Source of the DNA: Bondarzewia mesenterica
Lineage: Eukaryota; Basidiomycota; Agaricomycetes; Russulales; Bondarzewiaceae
DNA: 32,213 nt
Assembly: GCA_004802705.1 (NCBI GenBank)
Contig: SGPL01000381.1
Coordinates: forward strand, 1-32,213
Direction of reading: 5' to 3'
Part shown: positions 18,188-29,634 of the stretch, one piece after another
Position numbering within the stretch: position 1 is the stretch's first letter
How the letters are laid out: every line of letters starts with the position of its first letter
Position numbers and translations under genes: made by a program
Notes under the pieces: model-generated
Told to the model about the DNA's origin: nothing
What the model saw: the letters and a program-made list of their open reading frames with translations, nothing else
Databases searched by the model: none

Positions 18188-19807
18188 ATGGACAGCATTT
18201 TCGCGATCGGACTAGGGCTCGGCCTGCGCGTCGTCGTCGACGCTGCGAGCCAACACGATTTCAGGCTCGGCGGGTCGTTGATTGGGCTCTGGGAGGGCGC
18301 CGTGCTCTATCACTTTGTCGAGAAATGGCCGCGGTCGTTCGACCCGTACATCGCCTTTTTCTTCCGCCTCTTCGTCGACCTGCTCTTCACCGAGAGCCTC
18401 ACCCGTCTGACCATCGTCCTCCTCTGGGCGGGGCTCGGCATGCTCCTCTCCGACGTCACGCCCGCGTTTTGGTACGACAGAGGCTTGAGGAGGGTGTACA
18501 GGCGCACCCGCCGGTTTGTCAGGCGCAACCTCGCCCTTGGGTCTCTCAAGTTCAAACTGCCGTGGCCGTTGACGCCCAACACCATCTCCCGCGTCCGGTT
18601 CTACGAGATCCCGCCGCGCTCGCCCGCTTCCCGTTCCACCGTCTCCTTCTCATCATCCACCACGCACTCCGGCAGACCCGTCCCCATTCCCAGACGTCTC
18701 GCCAAACGTCCCGTACCCGGAGCGTTCCCAGGCTACGCCTCCGAATCGTCCGCGACAGACATCACCGTGTCACGTCGATACGGACCTGTCCCCGCCTCGT
18801 CACTCCCACCCCGCATGCCTCCCATCGCTGACTTACCCACGATCGAGGACCCGCTCGATAACGATGCCGACCACGGGTCGGAGACACCAAGGTCCCATTC
18901 CACCTCCATATCGTATTCCGCTGAACCTCCCCTCTTCGTCCCGCCCCCCGCCATGTCCATGCCCGAACCCTTCCCAATGTCCATGCCCATGCCCGAAGTA
19001 GCACCGTCTGCACCCGAACCCGTCGTCGTACCCTCCATGGACACCCTCCGCGAAATCCGCACAGGCGACGAGCCCGCACCCGACACCAAAGAACGCGATC
19101 CGCCGTCCTACGAAGAATTCCAAGAGTTCTCGCGGGACGCAGCGGCGGCGCCTCTGACCACCCGATCGGACGATACGGATACCGCGCGGAGCAGCGTCCT
19201 CTCTGGGGGCTCCCGGAACTCCATCATCACGCGCGCGGACCTCATGCGCGACGAGGCCAAGGCCGAAGAGGCGCGGCGGGATGCTATTGGAAATGAGAGG
19301 AGGAAGGCGCTGCAGGAGAGACGGTATGCGGACGCGGTGCGGTTGAAGGTCGAGTACGATGCGGCCGACGAGCGCGTCACGAACCTGCACCGGCGTGCCG
19401 AGCGGAGATACTTCACGGGTACGTTTTTCACGCTCGCGACACTGCAAGGCTTGGCTTTACCGACACTCGTCATCTGAACAGCGCACAACCAGTCCGCGGA
19501 ACCCGACACCATCGACGTTCGCCGATTGAAGGTCCCCGAAGCCGTGCGGCGCACGGAAATTGCCATCCGAGATACCCTCGTCAGTGGAGGCGCGCGATTG
19601 CGCGTCATCACAAGCCACAGGATTGGCAAGATTTCCGTCATGAAACTCGCCCTCGTAAAGGCGATGGAAGAGTGAGTGGATTCCCACCGTCTGCATCGTT
19701 AGCTTCCTCGGAGCCTCACACGGGTTGCCACTTGCAGACACAACATTAACGTGGAGGCGGATCCTACGGATCCCACCGTCCTTATCATCAAGCTCCCCTA
19801 TGCGTAA
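18188..19807 (+). CDS. Smr-domain membrane protein (DUF1771 plus Smr)
   Basis: Smr domains are small MutS-related nuclease or RNA-binding modules. Exons: 18188-19418, 19482-19671, 19738-19807; 496 residues. The N-terminal ~110 residues are conserved and hydrophobic (FAIGLGLGLRVVVDAASQHD, YIAFFFRLFVDLLF, LTIVLLWAGLGMLLSDV), suggesting membrane association. A long Pro/Ser-rich disordered middle follows. Near residue 380 comes a DUF1771-like helix (ALQERRYADAVRLKVEYDAA), then Smr (IDVRRLKVPEAV, LRVITSHRIGKISVMK, TVLIIKLPYA). The usual Smr motifs LDxHG and TGxGxHS are replaced by IDVRRL and TSHRIGK, so nuclease activity is doubtful. The start at 18188 is chosen because family members begin with a short Met-Asp leader; ATG 18173 is also in frame. 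Confidence 0.8.
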
Positions 19808-20104
19808 CGTCTCGCTTCACGCTTCACGCCTCTCACGCGCACACGTCCGCTATGTACATACCCGTGTCTCGCTTCTTGGTTCGCCTTCGGCCGTGCTTTT
19901 TCTCTTTCTTTATGTTTATGCCATCACACACTTTTGTAATCTTTGCCGATGCTGCCAACTACACCAGTGCTTTCGTGGATGACGGATGACGAATGTACAA
20001 CTAACTACTCTTATATATATCCTCTGTCGCTTTCCCATTTATTCGCTATCTCCCTCGTTATCAATTCATTTACTTCCTCGAAAATATTTGACCCGCTCCC
20101 AATG

Positions 20105-23100
20105 TCACCGTCTACCTCGCCTGCGCGAACCCGCCCGTCGACAGCGACTGCGCACGGACGCGCCACAGTCGTCGACGGCGTCCTTGTCGGCCGTGAGCTC
20201 GATGACGATCACCCCGCCGACCCTGAAGGTGTCGTAAAAGTCGAAATGGCAGGTCGACGGCGCGGTCTGGTTGTTGACGGTCACGCTCTTGACGTACGCC
20301 GCGGTGCCGGCGGGGATCGTCCCGTTCACGGACGCGGGGTCGAAGTTCTGGGCGACGACGGTCGTGCTCGCGTTCAGGTAGTCGTTGTGGATCGTGTACT
20401 TTGGCGTGAAGGGCGAGAGGACGAGGAGCTCGGTCGACGAGGGGACTGTTTAGGATTTTGGAGTGAGAAGTGGGCACTCGGGGGGCTAAGGGGGCTGGCT
20501 CACCGGGGTAGAGGCCGAGGAGGTGGAACGCGAGTAGGGTGGCCATGGCTGCTTGGTCGTCATTTCCGGGCAATCCGGCGGGCGCTGCGCAGTGTTGTTC
20601 TGTGCTCAGCAACGAAAGAGATTTCGAGAAGACTTCGTGTCGAACGCACTGATGTCGAAATTCGTGAACACAATCTCGCGGATGCGGTCCACGGATTTCG
20701 TGGGTTGGTTGGCGTAGTGATAGCCGATGGGTGTCTTTTGCGGAGAAGTTGTCAGATATTCAGATGGGGACATGGTGGGATTGAAGTCATCGGGCCGTGA
20801 CGTACTTGGAACGAAGGCTCGTTGCCCGCGAGATAATATCCAGCCTGCGAAACGGATGCGTATCAGATTCTACACACGAAATCCAGAATCGAAAATCTTA
20901 CGTCGAAGAAGTGGTCCAGTCGCTTCACGAAGGTACTCTGTCCCATGCCGTCGATGAGCCTATGCATCCACGTCGCGAGAGAATTTCCAGAAGACCCACA
21001 TTGCCTCCCATCAACTCGATGAGATGCGCCGTGTCGTGCGGAGCGAACCTGGATAGACCGCAAAACTCAGCACGGCTCGCCAGAATGGGGAAGTGCGATG
21101 TCCGTACCAGCTGTATTCCCAAGACGACGACTCGTAGAAGCCATTGAGATTGGTTTGCTGCAGCGAACATGCACGCGACGAGTCGCTGTCGTTGGGTGAG
21201 CAGTCGACGGGGTCCGTGTATGCGAACGATCCGTTCATGAAACGCTTCTGCATGAAGCCTGCCAATCACAGTCGTCAGTGCCCGTCGGGATACCATCTCA
21301 CAGCGCGATTTTGTATGAACCTGTATATCCGTCGCTCTTGACGCTCGGATCCCAAATGTTTCGGTAGAACTTCATTTGGAGATGGCGAAGTCAGAAGTCA
21401 GTGCAAGGGTGCAATAAGGGTATGGAGAAATCATCGAAATCATCGATCTTACAAGGGAGCGGTTAGCGTATTTCGCTTCATCGTCCGGCTTGTCGAGCAG
21501 TTGTGCCACTTGGCGGAGGGCAAAATCTTCAAACGCATACTTGAAAATGGCCAATGAATGTCAGGATCACATCTTCACCGCCCACACGGATAATCATAGC
21601 CGCAGTCACCTCGAGTGTCCTGCTCCCTTCCCGAGTCTGCCGTCCTGTGCTCATGGTATCGAGCACAGCAAATGGAACATATCCGTATTGCCTGCATGCG
21701 AAAGTCAAGATCATCATTCAGCCTCGCATATACTACCTCCCGCGAGAACTGTCCTACGCACTTGTACACATTGACCTGCCGGCCCTCGATATTCCACTCC
21801 GGAGGATTGACCTCGCCGTCCGCAACCTGTGCGGCATACAGCTCATTGAGATCGATCCCGAGCGCGGCCGCCTCGTTGTGGTAAGTCACGGCAAAATGGC
21901 CGACTATAACGTCCCCGCTCGAGCCTGGCCACATCGTCAACCCCCGTGGCAAAGAAGAATGTGACCGCGAGATGGAGGGACGTACCGCCTTGCGTCCAGC
22001 CTGGGAGATTGTTCGCGCGGCACTCTGGCATCCAGCCGTTCTTGCGGTAGCCGTCGATGTAGCTGTCAACAATTTGAGCATAGTCGACGGGCGAGTGGAG
22101 GGCCATGAGGGGGTAGAACGTCCGGAACTACGTTGGGGGCAATATAGATCCACATGAAATAACCTTGGAAAGGGGGGTTGAACACTCACTGTGTCCCAGC
22201 TTAAGGAGGCAAGATCAGTACGAAGGCAGGCAGACCATAAGGGTGAGAATCAATCACCTGCAGTAGAACGAATCAAAGTAGAACGATGTCGTATTCTCGA
22301 AAACACCTTGAGTCTCCTCGGTCGCATTGTTCTAGATTTCGCAACGCAAGCCATGAGCAATTCCATCCATACGCAACACAAATGTTAGGAAAAAAAACTC
22401 ACAGGAGTCAGCGCCGCACGATACAACGACGAATACAGCATCTCCGTCACGTTCGGCGGCGTATTGGGCACGTCAATCTCGATCTTACTGAGCTTCTCAT
22501 TCCAGAGCGCTTTACTCGCAGCGACGACGTCCTCAAAGCGCGTGGCACCAATCTCAGACTCGGCGTTTGCGCATGCACGTTCCGCAGACACGAACGACAC
22601 GCCGACGCGAATCGTCACCTGCTCCGGCTCACTTGCATATGAGAAGAGCGCGCCCGACTCGTATGGCGGCCCGCCGATCAGGTTGACCGACAGGTTCATG
22701 TGCGTCTGCCCCAGACCTTTGGCGTCCAGGCCGTATCTGCGCGAAAACAAAAAAGGAAGGAAGGAAGGAGAAGCGTTTGAGAATGATCACAAGCAAAGTC
22801 ATGAGAGGGAGGGAGGGACGAACGGATCTCCTGTCCACACTCCATATTCCTTCAACTTCTGCTTCCCGTTGTCCAGGAGGTCGTAGCACGCGAACGCCTG
22901 ATAATGGAATGCGCCCGGACCGAAGCTTCACGCGATCAACAAATTCATCAGTTGGTCAAGAAAAACAAGTCACACAACAACCCCTCTGCAGTTGCATATG
23001 GACGTTGATGTGACATGGATCAATGCACGCTCACCTCGAGCCCCAATGTCCGCCGATAGTTATTCTTCCCAGACCAGGGTCGATGTCCAACGACCCACCC

Positions 23101-24091
23101 GCGAACGACGCGGGCAGGTCGTTCGCGAGATCAAGGACGAAGTAGGGCGTGGAGCGCTGGGGGAAAGTGAAAAGCTCCAGGCCCGCGCGGCGCGTCGACG
23201 TCGCTTCCATCTTGATGTCGTTGTCAAGTGTGAGAGAGAAGTACCCGGGATACGCATCTGCGCGATATGCATGCATGAGCATTGCTCGTAAATTTGACAT
23301 TGGAATGAAGGGAGGTGAGGAGGTGGTGCGTACCGTCGGTGTTGTTCTTGCGAAGACGCTCACGCGCGGCGAGGCGCGTTGTGCAGGTGTCGAAGCCGCC
23401 TGGACAGAGGAGAGGCATGATCTCGAAGTTTCCGTAGGTGCCTGAGCAGGACGTCCGGTCTCAGTTCAACTGCGTCTTATGCATATGCAGACAGTGACTC
23501 ACCTAGAGACGAGCCCGTTCCACTATCATGGAGGGGACTCATGCCTCGGACGTACTGAGTGTTATCGGCAACATAACCTGGTACTCGTCGGTACGACGAA
23601 TCTGTCATCTGGTATGTGTAGACAACTTACCAGCGGGAGCATATCCAGTCATGTCAGTCGTAAATTTGACCTGAAGCAGGCAGAACGAATTCAATCCCTC
23701 ACAATGCTATTCAATCAGTAGACTGAAAGATATTTACCATTCCGAACGGGACTGATGCTCCAGGACTGCACGACAAAACAAATGTTGTGAGGGAAACTAT
23801 GACTCGTAAAAAAAGGATCTCTACCAAACATCACCAGAATTGTCTATGAAGACGGCAAGCAAGGTGCGTTATGTTGACATAATTAAAAAAAAAAGACCCA
23901 CAGAACAAACCTGTCCCTATGAAAGGGTTCACGAACGCAGTATAATCGATATTAGTTTGATTTGCAGCAGCTTTGATAGCGGCGGTGATCCTCTTCTGCA
24001 CTTGAGGCGACGGTTGAGCATGGACTCTAATGGCGGTAAGAGCTATAGTAGCGACAGCGAAGAGTGCGCGAAGTGTAGAAAGGCGAGCCAT
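20105..24091 (-). CDS. Glycoside hydrolase family 92 alpha-mannosidase, secreted
   Basis: GH92 enzymes are calcium-dependent exo-alpha-mannosidases. Signal peptide MARLSTLRALFAVATIALTA, then TAFVNPFIGT. Hand-derived exons: 24091-23911, 23843-23825, 23765-23738, 23670-23631, 23577-23503, 23441-23334, 23257-23035, 22925-22824, 22736-22403, 22331-22258, 22200-22191, 22127-21986, 21924-21762, 21691-21610, 21539-21453, 21369-21321, 21258-21108, 21048-21000, 20937-20902, 20844-20806, 20734-20650, 20584-20504, 20445-20105. All 22 joins keep frame (832 residues). Conserved blocks include PGASVPFGM, GMSPLHDSGTGS, YCSWDTFRTFYPLM, ANNLPGWTQGGSSGDV, VLDTMSTGRQTREGSRTLEY and GLPGNDDQAAM, where GNDD holds the Asp pair expected in the active site. 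Exon 11 is only 10 nt. The last ~18 residues are abnormally Arg-rich; see the frameshift finding near 20150. Confidence 0.9.
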
Positions 24092-24123
24092 GGCTCATTG
24101 CATTGACGCGACCCACCTCGGCC

Positions 24124-24130
24124 ATATTTA
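24124..24130 (-). promoter_or_regulatory. TATA-like box of the GH92 gene
   Basis: TAAATAT on the minus strand 33-39 bp before the ATG at 24091. This would imply a very short 5' UTR. Weak. Confidence 0.3.
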
Positions 24131-24564
24131 ACACTCGCTCGGAGCTTCCACTTCCAGTTGACGTAGATGCGTGTCATACGTCGATAGCAGCATATGCATC
24201 GCTGCCGACGTGATAGATTACAGGCATCCCACAGAAGATACAAATACGGCACGTACGCGCCTCATGATCGTAACTACCCAAACACGCTATTTGCGGGTAT
24301 TTGCGCGCGAAGGCGAACACCAACGTCAAAGGTTGGCGGAGACCCAATGACGAGACGTTCGCGCTGGATATGGACGAGGGAAGACAGTTTGCGAGCCACA
24401 TGGCGTCCCGCCAGGTTATAAATCCCAAGACGCGTGATGCGTTCGGCCCTGGAAGAAGAAAAAGGGGAGGTGCTGTAAGCTCCAGGAGCAGGCGACGAGA
24501 GAAAGCACGAAAAGGACGTACATATATTAGGTTGAGATAGAGCGCGGCAGAAGATACGCCGTGC
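24131..24564. other. Intergenic region between PTH and GH92
   Basis: The two minus-strand genes are separated here. It should contain the PTH 3' UTR and the GH92 promoter. I see no further gene. Confidence 0.5.
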
Positions 24565-25241
24565 TTATCGAGCCACGCCGTTCTGCATAGCAATTTTCTC
24601 AATTTGCTCCCAGACCTTGTCTATGCCTTCGCCGTTCTGACTCCAGTATTGTCGCTCATGGGAATTGAGGCGTCCTAGGACGTAAGATGCCACATAGGTC
24701 GAGCGTCCGATGCCAATTCGGAGACGATGAAAATCCCGAGTGCCCACTGCAGAGATGACGCTGCGTATGCCATTGTGCCCGCTTGCGGACCCACCGAATT
24801 TGGGAGAGAGAGAGGCGGGCTGGTGTTCAAGGGAATCGTGGATGACGATGAGAGACGAAGGCGAGCGAACGGTCTTGCGAAGCGCCTCTGCCGTTGGAGG
24901 GCCTGTGATGTTCATGAGAGCCTCTGTCGGCGCAAGATTGGATTAGGATGGAGATCAAGCGGAAAGAAGACAAGAGTCCATACCAGGTTTGAAAAAGGCG
25001 ATTTCGACCGACTTTTCGCCGATTGTGGCCTTCGTTTCAGCAAAATAGCCACGGAGGGTCTTGTTCATAGAAAGGCGAGCACCTAGTCTCGCAGACAGTG
25101 AGTCAACAATGACATGGCCGACACTGCAAGCTGGCTTTAGAACGGAATCCGACGTAGTGCGAGAGAATGGATGAACGGTCACCTGTGTCGTGTAAGAGGA
25201 TATGGAAGGTTGCCGAGGCCAACGATGAGCAATTGAGCCAT
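24565..25241 (-). CDS. PTH1: Peptidyl-tRNA hydrolase (bacterial-type Pth)
   Basis: Frees tRNA from prematurely released peptidyl-tRNA. In fungi the bacterial-type enzyme is usually mitochondrial. Exons: 25241-25183, 25123-24984, 24923-24565; 185 residues, close to the family's usual length. The sequence opens MAQLLIVGLGNLPYPLTRHS and continues across the first splice as VGHVIVDSL, then FFKPEALMNITGP, VIHDSLEHQP, GGSASGHNGIRSVISAVGT, FHRLRIGIGR. All four residues expected for catalysis and substrate binding are present: Asn in GLGN, His in RHSVGH, Asp in IHDSL and Asn in GHNG. It lacks an obvious long mitochondrial presequence at the chosen ATG, so localisation is uncertain. Confidence 0.93.
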
Positions 25242-25480
25242 TCTGTGGCAAACGACCTACGCTAACAGGATGAAAAATGAAGAACTCGAAGGCCGCACTG
25301 CTCAGTTGCTCACAAGTATGGAGACGCGACTGCACGGACAAGTCGGAAGTGGATGACTAATCGACGAACGTGATCCGGTCAGCACTGGACGAGGTCGGAG
25401 GAGGTCTCAGTCTCAGTCCAAACCACCAGTAGTCCCCCCCACTAATCGTCGTCGTCGTCGCCATTGCCGCGTCGACTCCA

Positions 25481-27496
25481 ATGACCTCCATAGTTACCTC
25501 CACTACCACCTCATCTGTTCCTCGAGGCAGACGACGCCAGTCAACTATTCATACTATACGCAACTCTCCTCGAATAACATGCAACACCCTCCCCCATTCC
25601 CTTGAAGCCCTCGACTTATCATCCGCTTCCCCGATACCCACCCTTGCATCTATCCGTGTCCTCGTACTCTCCTACCTTGCCGACCTCGAGACCCGCCTAT
25701 CCCAGATTGACTCGCCCCTGTGCGAGCTCGGATTCACTGAGACGCTGAAAACAAAGGGGGAACTCACCGTTGAAGATGCAAGGGCATGGGCGCGTGATGG
25801 TCTCGAGATGCTCAATCAAATCCGCATCGACGTCAGTTCTCACCTCCCAGAGCTCAATCTCGACTCTGCGTCCGCATCGGTTGAGACATACGTCTCCTCT
25901 CACCTCCCCGACCTCCCCGACGTTCCCAGTCTCAAAGATGTCGCATCCCATCTCCCAGAGATGCCCGANGTCCGTTCCCGCCTCCCCCAACTCGACCTCT
26001 CCGACGTTCGGTTCCGGATAGACGATGTCTGCTCTCGTTTCTCCGACATAGACTTGCATAAACCATTGAATTATATTCCTACGCTCTCTCGACACCTGCA
26101 GTCCCTGCAATCTCATCTTTCCTCTATTCAACATTCGTCCAGTATTGCTTTCCATTCCTTCGCCCCAAACACCATGCTTTTCGAGTTCATCGACAGGGTT
26201 CGATCAGATATCGGTCCGTCCGTCATCAAGGCGGAGGATAAACTTGAATGGGCAGCCAGGGAAGTAACCTTGGCTGTCAAGCGCTCTGTGCATGGTGCTC
26301 GGCTCATCAAATACGCCGACTTGCCTCAGCAGTGGCGTAACAATCCTTTCGTTACACACGGTTATCGGTATGTTTGATGATATATCCGTTCCATCTGTTT
26401 CAGCGTACTCACACCATCATACCAGCTTCATCCCTCTCAATAGATGGCATCTCATCATCATGTCCATTTTCGCATTGCACAATGAGACTCGTGAGTTTAT
26501 CTGCCATCTACACGCGATTTCTCTCTGACAATTTGCTCTATCTCCGTGCAGTCAACATTCATACGCATCTTATCCCCTTCGTATTGTGGACAGTCAACTT
26601 TATACCCTCATTGCGCACTTCTTCTATACCCTCAGATGCGCCCCTGCTCGCGTTCACCGCATTCGCACTTCTCTGCCTCTTCAGCAGCGTCCTTTGGCAC
26701 ACCATGGCCGGGTGCGCTCACCATCGCGGGATGGAGCTCTGCGCCAAAATCGACTATGTCGGTATAGGATGGTTCGTCGTCAACCTGACACATGCTTCTC
26801 CTGCAGCAATCTCTAACTACTGATGACATGCTATTTTCTTTGCCCTTATTTTCAGGCTGATCAGCGCGAGCGTCGGCACGATCGTCTACTACGGCTTCCA
26901 GTGTCATGCGAACCCACGCACAGCTTTCCTGGGCGTCTGTCTGGCGGCGGGGCTCGCGGGCAGCGTGCTCCCGTTCATGAGCTGGTTCGACAAGCCAGAG
27001 AACAAGGTTAGTACCGCACGCCATCACGCGTACTGACTGACTGACTGACTGAATCAAACCCGTCCCAATCTCACCGTGCGCTCCAGAAATGGCGCATCGC
27101 ATTTTTCCTGTGTCTTTCCTTCACGGCGATCGCACCCCTCACACACCTCTCGATCCTCCACTCCACCCGCCAAACCCTCGACTTCGTCCGTAAGCAACCT
27201 CCTTTTCTTTTAGATACACAAAATATTCAACTTATATCTTTATCAATTGAAACGCAGGCCCGATTACGCCCTCACTCGTCTCGTACGTCACCGGCCTCGT
27301 CTTCTACGCGAGTAACTTCCCGGAACGCGCGCTTCCCGCACGCTGGGCGCCCCGCGCCGCCTGGCTCGGTGGCGGCTCCCACGCCATCTGGCACGCGTTC
27401 ATCGTGCTCGCCATCAGTCAGCACCGCTCCGCCATGGGCATGCTCAAATACGGGATCGCCGGGATCGACGACATCGACGGAGGTGTGTGCTGGTAA
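25481..27496 (+). CDS. PAQR / haemolysin-III-like seven-helix membrane protein with long N-terminal extension
   Basis: PAQR proteins (AdipoR, yeast Izh) are zinc-containing seven-helix membrane proteins linked to ceramide, sterol and zinc homeostasis. Exons: 25481-26367, 26426-26490, 26552-26771, 26856-27006, 27087-27189, 27258-27496; 554 residues. Core signatures: NNPFVTHGYR, SIFALHNETLNIHTHL, SSVLWHTMAGC (zinc His), CAKIDYVGIGW, and GGSHAIWHAFIVLA near the C-terminus (the other two zinc His). The first ~285 residues are cytosolic and Ser/Leu/Asp-rich with a repeated SHLPxL pattern (SSHLPELNL, SSHLPDLPDV, ASHLPEMP, RSRLPQLDL) that may form amphipathic helices. One ambiguous base lies at 25970. 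The third intron uses a GTTCGT donor. It is divergent from PTH. Confidence 0.9.
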
Positions 27497-27908
27497 CGCT
27501 CGCAGGATCCGGGTTGGTTCGACTTGCGTTGCACACCGGGGAGAGGGGTTCGGATTTTATTTATTTTGTATGCTGTATCTACGTCGCACGTTAATCCAGA
27601 CAATTCGTGTTGTTTTCGTTTTCTTTTCCCCTGACTATGGCAGACAAGATCGAGTCGGTGCAACAACCTGCAAGTCTCTCGGCCGCCTCGTGAGTCTACC
27701 ACGAATTCGTGCATCGAGAAAGCGAGCTCGTCCGTTATATATAATAGGCATACAAGAAACAGTAAGGGCTACATAAATACAGAGTGCAACAGCAGGCGAT
27801 GAGAATGAGGCTGGATGAACAGATGGGATCGGGCTTGAAAGACACGAAGGCACACAAGAAAACAGTGCATGGAACTTGTAGCTAGGGGGTGGGTCGGTTC
27901 GAGGACGC
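27497..27908. other. Convergent intergenic region
   Basis: Lies between the ends of the PAQR gene (+) and TAF12 (-). No gene is supported. It probably holds both 3' UTRs. Confidence 0.5.
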
Positions 27909-29344
27909 TCAGATGAGTTTGGCCTCGCGTTTGGCCTGCTGTACCTGCGCGAGCCTGTGGCTCCGCAAGGTCATCTGCGAGCCCTGCGCGCCCTTTTTGG
28001 CCACGCCCGCAGGCGCGGGGGGCGCGATACCCGGTTGGGAGAGCGTGATGCGTGTCTCGTCGGATGAGAAGCCAGGGATGCGAATGTTGTGATTGCGTTC
28101 TGCATGGCGGCCAGACGGAGTGAGGAGTGAAGATTTGGGGGGAGGGAGGAGGAGGGAGAGAAGGAAAACGCACCGAGGTGGAGTTGCAGGTCGCGCACTT
28201 CGAGCGTATCCCCGCCGCGGTGTTTGGCGAGCCGGCAGCCAAAATTGGTCACCGAGTCGATGAACTCGTCCGCGATGTCCAGGAGCAACTAACGGTGTCG
28301 ACAGGAAGTTATAGGGAGGGGTCCCAAGTCAGCGCGTTCATGACGTTTTGAAACAGGGGGGATGGCAAAGCTCACGTCCTCGACCTCCGGTTCGATTTTG
28401 ACGTTTGGATCGAGACTCGAGACGAGATCCTGTATCGAGCGGCGCATGCTCTGATCTCCTGGCGTCGACTTTCTCCGCGAGCGGGTATCATCTGCGGTGA
28501 ACACCTCTTCTGTCGTGGGCTTCATCAACACCGGCGTCCCTACACACCGCGGATCAAAGCCACCGTCAACGCGCGGTCCCACCCAAAAGCGAGATCAGAT
28601 ATTCAAGCACACGCACCGGCAACTCTCCCCGCAGCGGTGCCGCCAGTGAGTGTTGGACGGCCCTGAGTCGCAAGAGGCCATGACACAGCGGCGGTGCTAG
28701 GCGCAGACACGGTCTGACTGATCGGGTACGCGTCCTGCGAGGACGGCGCCGAGCTGAGTAGCGGTGTTGGTGAGGTTCCCTTGAAAGCCGCGTGCGGGGG
28801 ACCGAGTGTCGCTGCCTTGTGGGCGAGATATGCATGGGATTTGTGTGGATACATCGGCGATAGATTCAGGAAGGGTGTAGTTCAGAACACAGTGCAGGAT
28901 GGTCGTGGAAGGACTCGGCCGAGACACACGCACCTTTGACGGACCAGCCTGAGCGCTGCTACTCGTACCGCCTGCCTGAGAGCCAGATGCCACGGGTGTG
29001 CCAGCCGCTGCCATTGTCGCCGCTTTATGCTTGTCGGCATACTCTTTCAACTTACGAAACAGAAAAGACAAAGCGACACGGGTCAACAATACCAGACGAG
29101 ATCAAAGGATAAAAGCAAGAGAGGAGGATGGGGTGAAGAAAGGAAAGTGCGTGCGCACCTGCATGATCTGCTGCTGGTTCAGCTTGCCCTGCTTGGCGAG
29201 CTCACCGAGCTGGCCCATATTCTGCAAGAGCAGCTGCGCGATGCGGTCGCCGGGGAGGGGGTCGCCAGTCTGAGACTTGAAGGCATTGCCGAGGGCGGTG
29301 ATGATGCTGTTTGCCTGGTTCGGTTGGGCGCCGTTGGTGGCCAT
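27909..29344 (-). CDS. TAF12: TFIID/SAGA subunit TAF12 (histone-fold)
   Basis: TAF12 pairs with TAF4 (TFIID) or Ada1 (SAGA) through an H2B-like histone fold. Exons: 29344-29159, 29050-28934, 28815-28617, 28539-28376, 28288-28174, 28099-27909; 323 residues. The N-terminus is Gln-rich ([20 protein letters not shown]), and the middle is a low-complexity Ser/Thr/Pro linker. The histone fold near residues 220-290 reads [69 protein letters not shown]. This matches TAF12 closely, including the diagnostic RNWNIRIPGF-like end. All splice phases agree. The third exon's acceptor was chosen because only it keeps the downstream frame. Confidence 0.93.
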
Positions 29345-29634
29345 GGTGTGGCGAAGGTGGTCGTCGGCGTGCGCGCGGATGGCGATGATCCAAGCTCGGA
29401 CTCGCCACGTGCCACTCCCCTCTTCGGACGTCCGACCCCGGCCAAAAGCTGGAAAGTCTTTGTTCCCGAGAGCTTCAACTCATATTTCGAATTCGGTGCA
29501 TGCATTGAATATCTATTGAATGTACGGTACTGTAAAACAAAAGTATACATTCAAATTTAACCCCCAGACACTCCGTGGATATTTTTGAAGCGTTCTATTT
29601 AAGTTCCTCCAACTACAGCAGCTCTGAGCATCAA
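29345..29634. other. TAF12 promoter region
   Basis: Contains a CACGTG E-box at 29406-29411 and a perfect 10-bp palindrome CGGACGTCCG at 29425-29434. Both are within 100 bp of the TAF12 start codon. A role for either is inference. Confidence 0.4.

Noticed and set aside
17971..18831. Open frame overlapping the start of the Smr-domain gene in another frame
   Set aside because: Becomes Arg/His-rich nonsense where the conserved hydrophobic Smr-protein N-terminus lies; a shadow.
18833..19447. Gly/Arg-rich open frame antisense to the Smr-domain gene
   Set aside because: Explained by codon bias of the Pro/Ser-rich sense exon.
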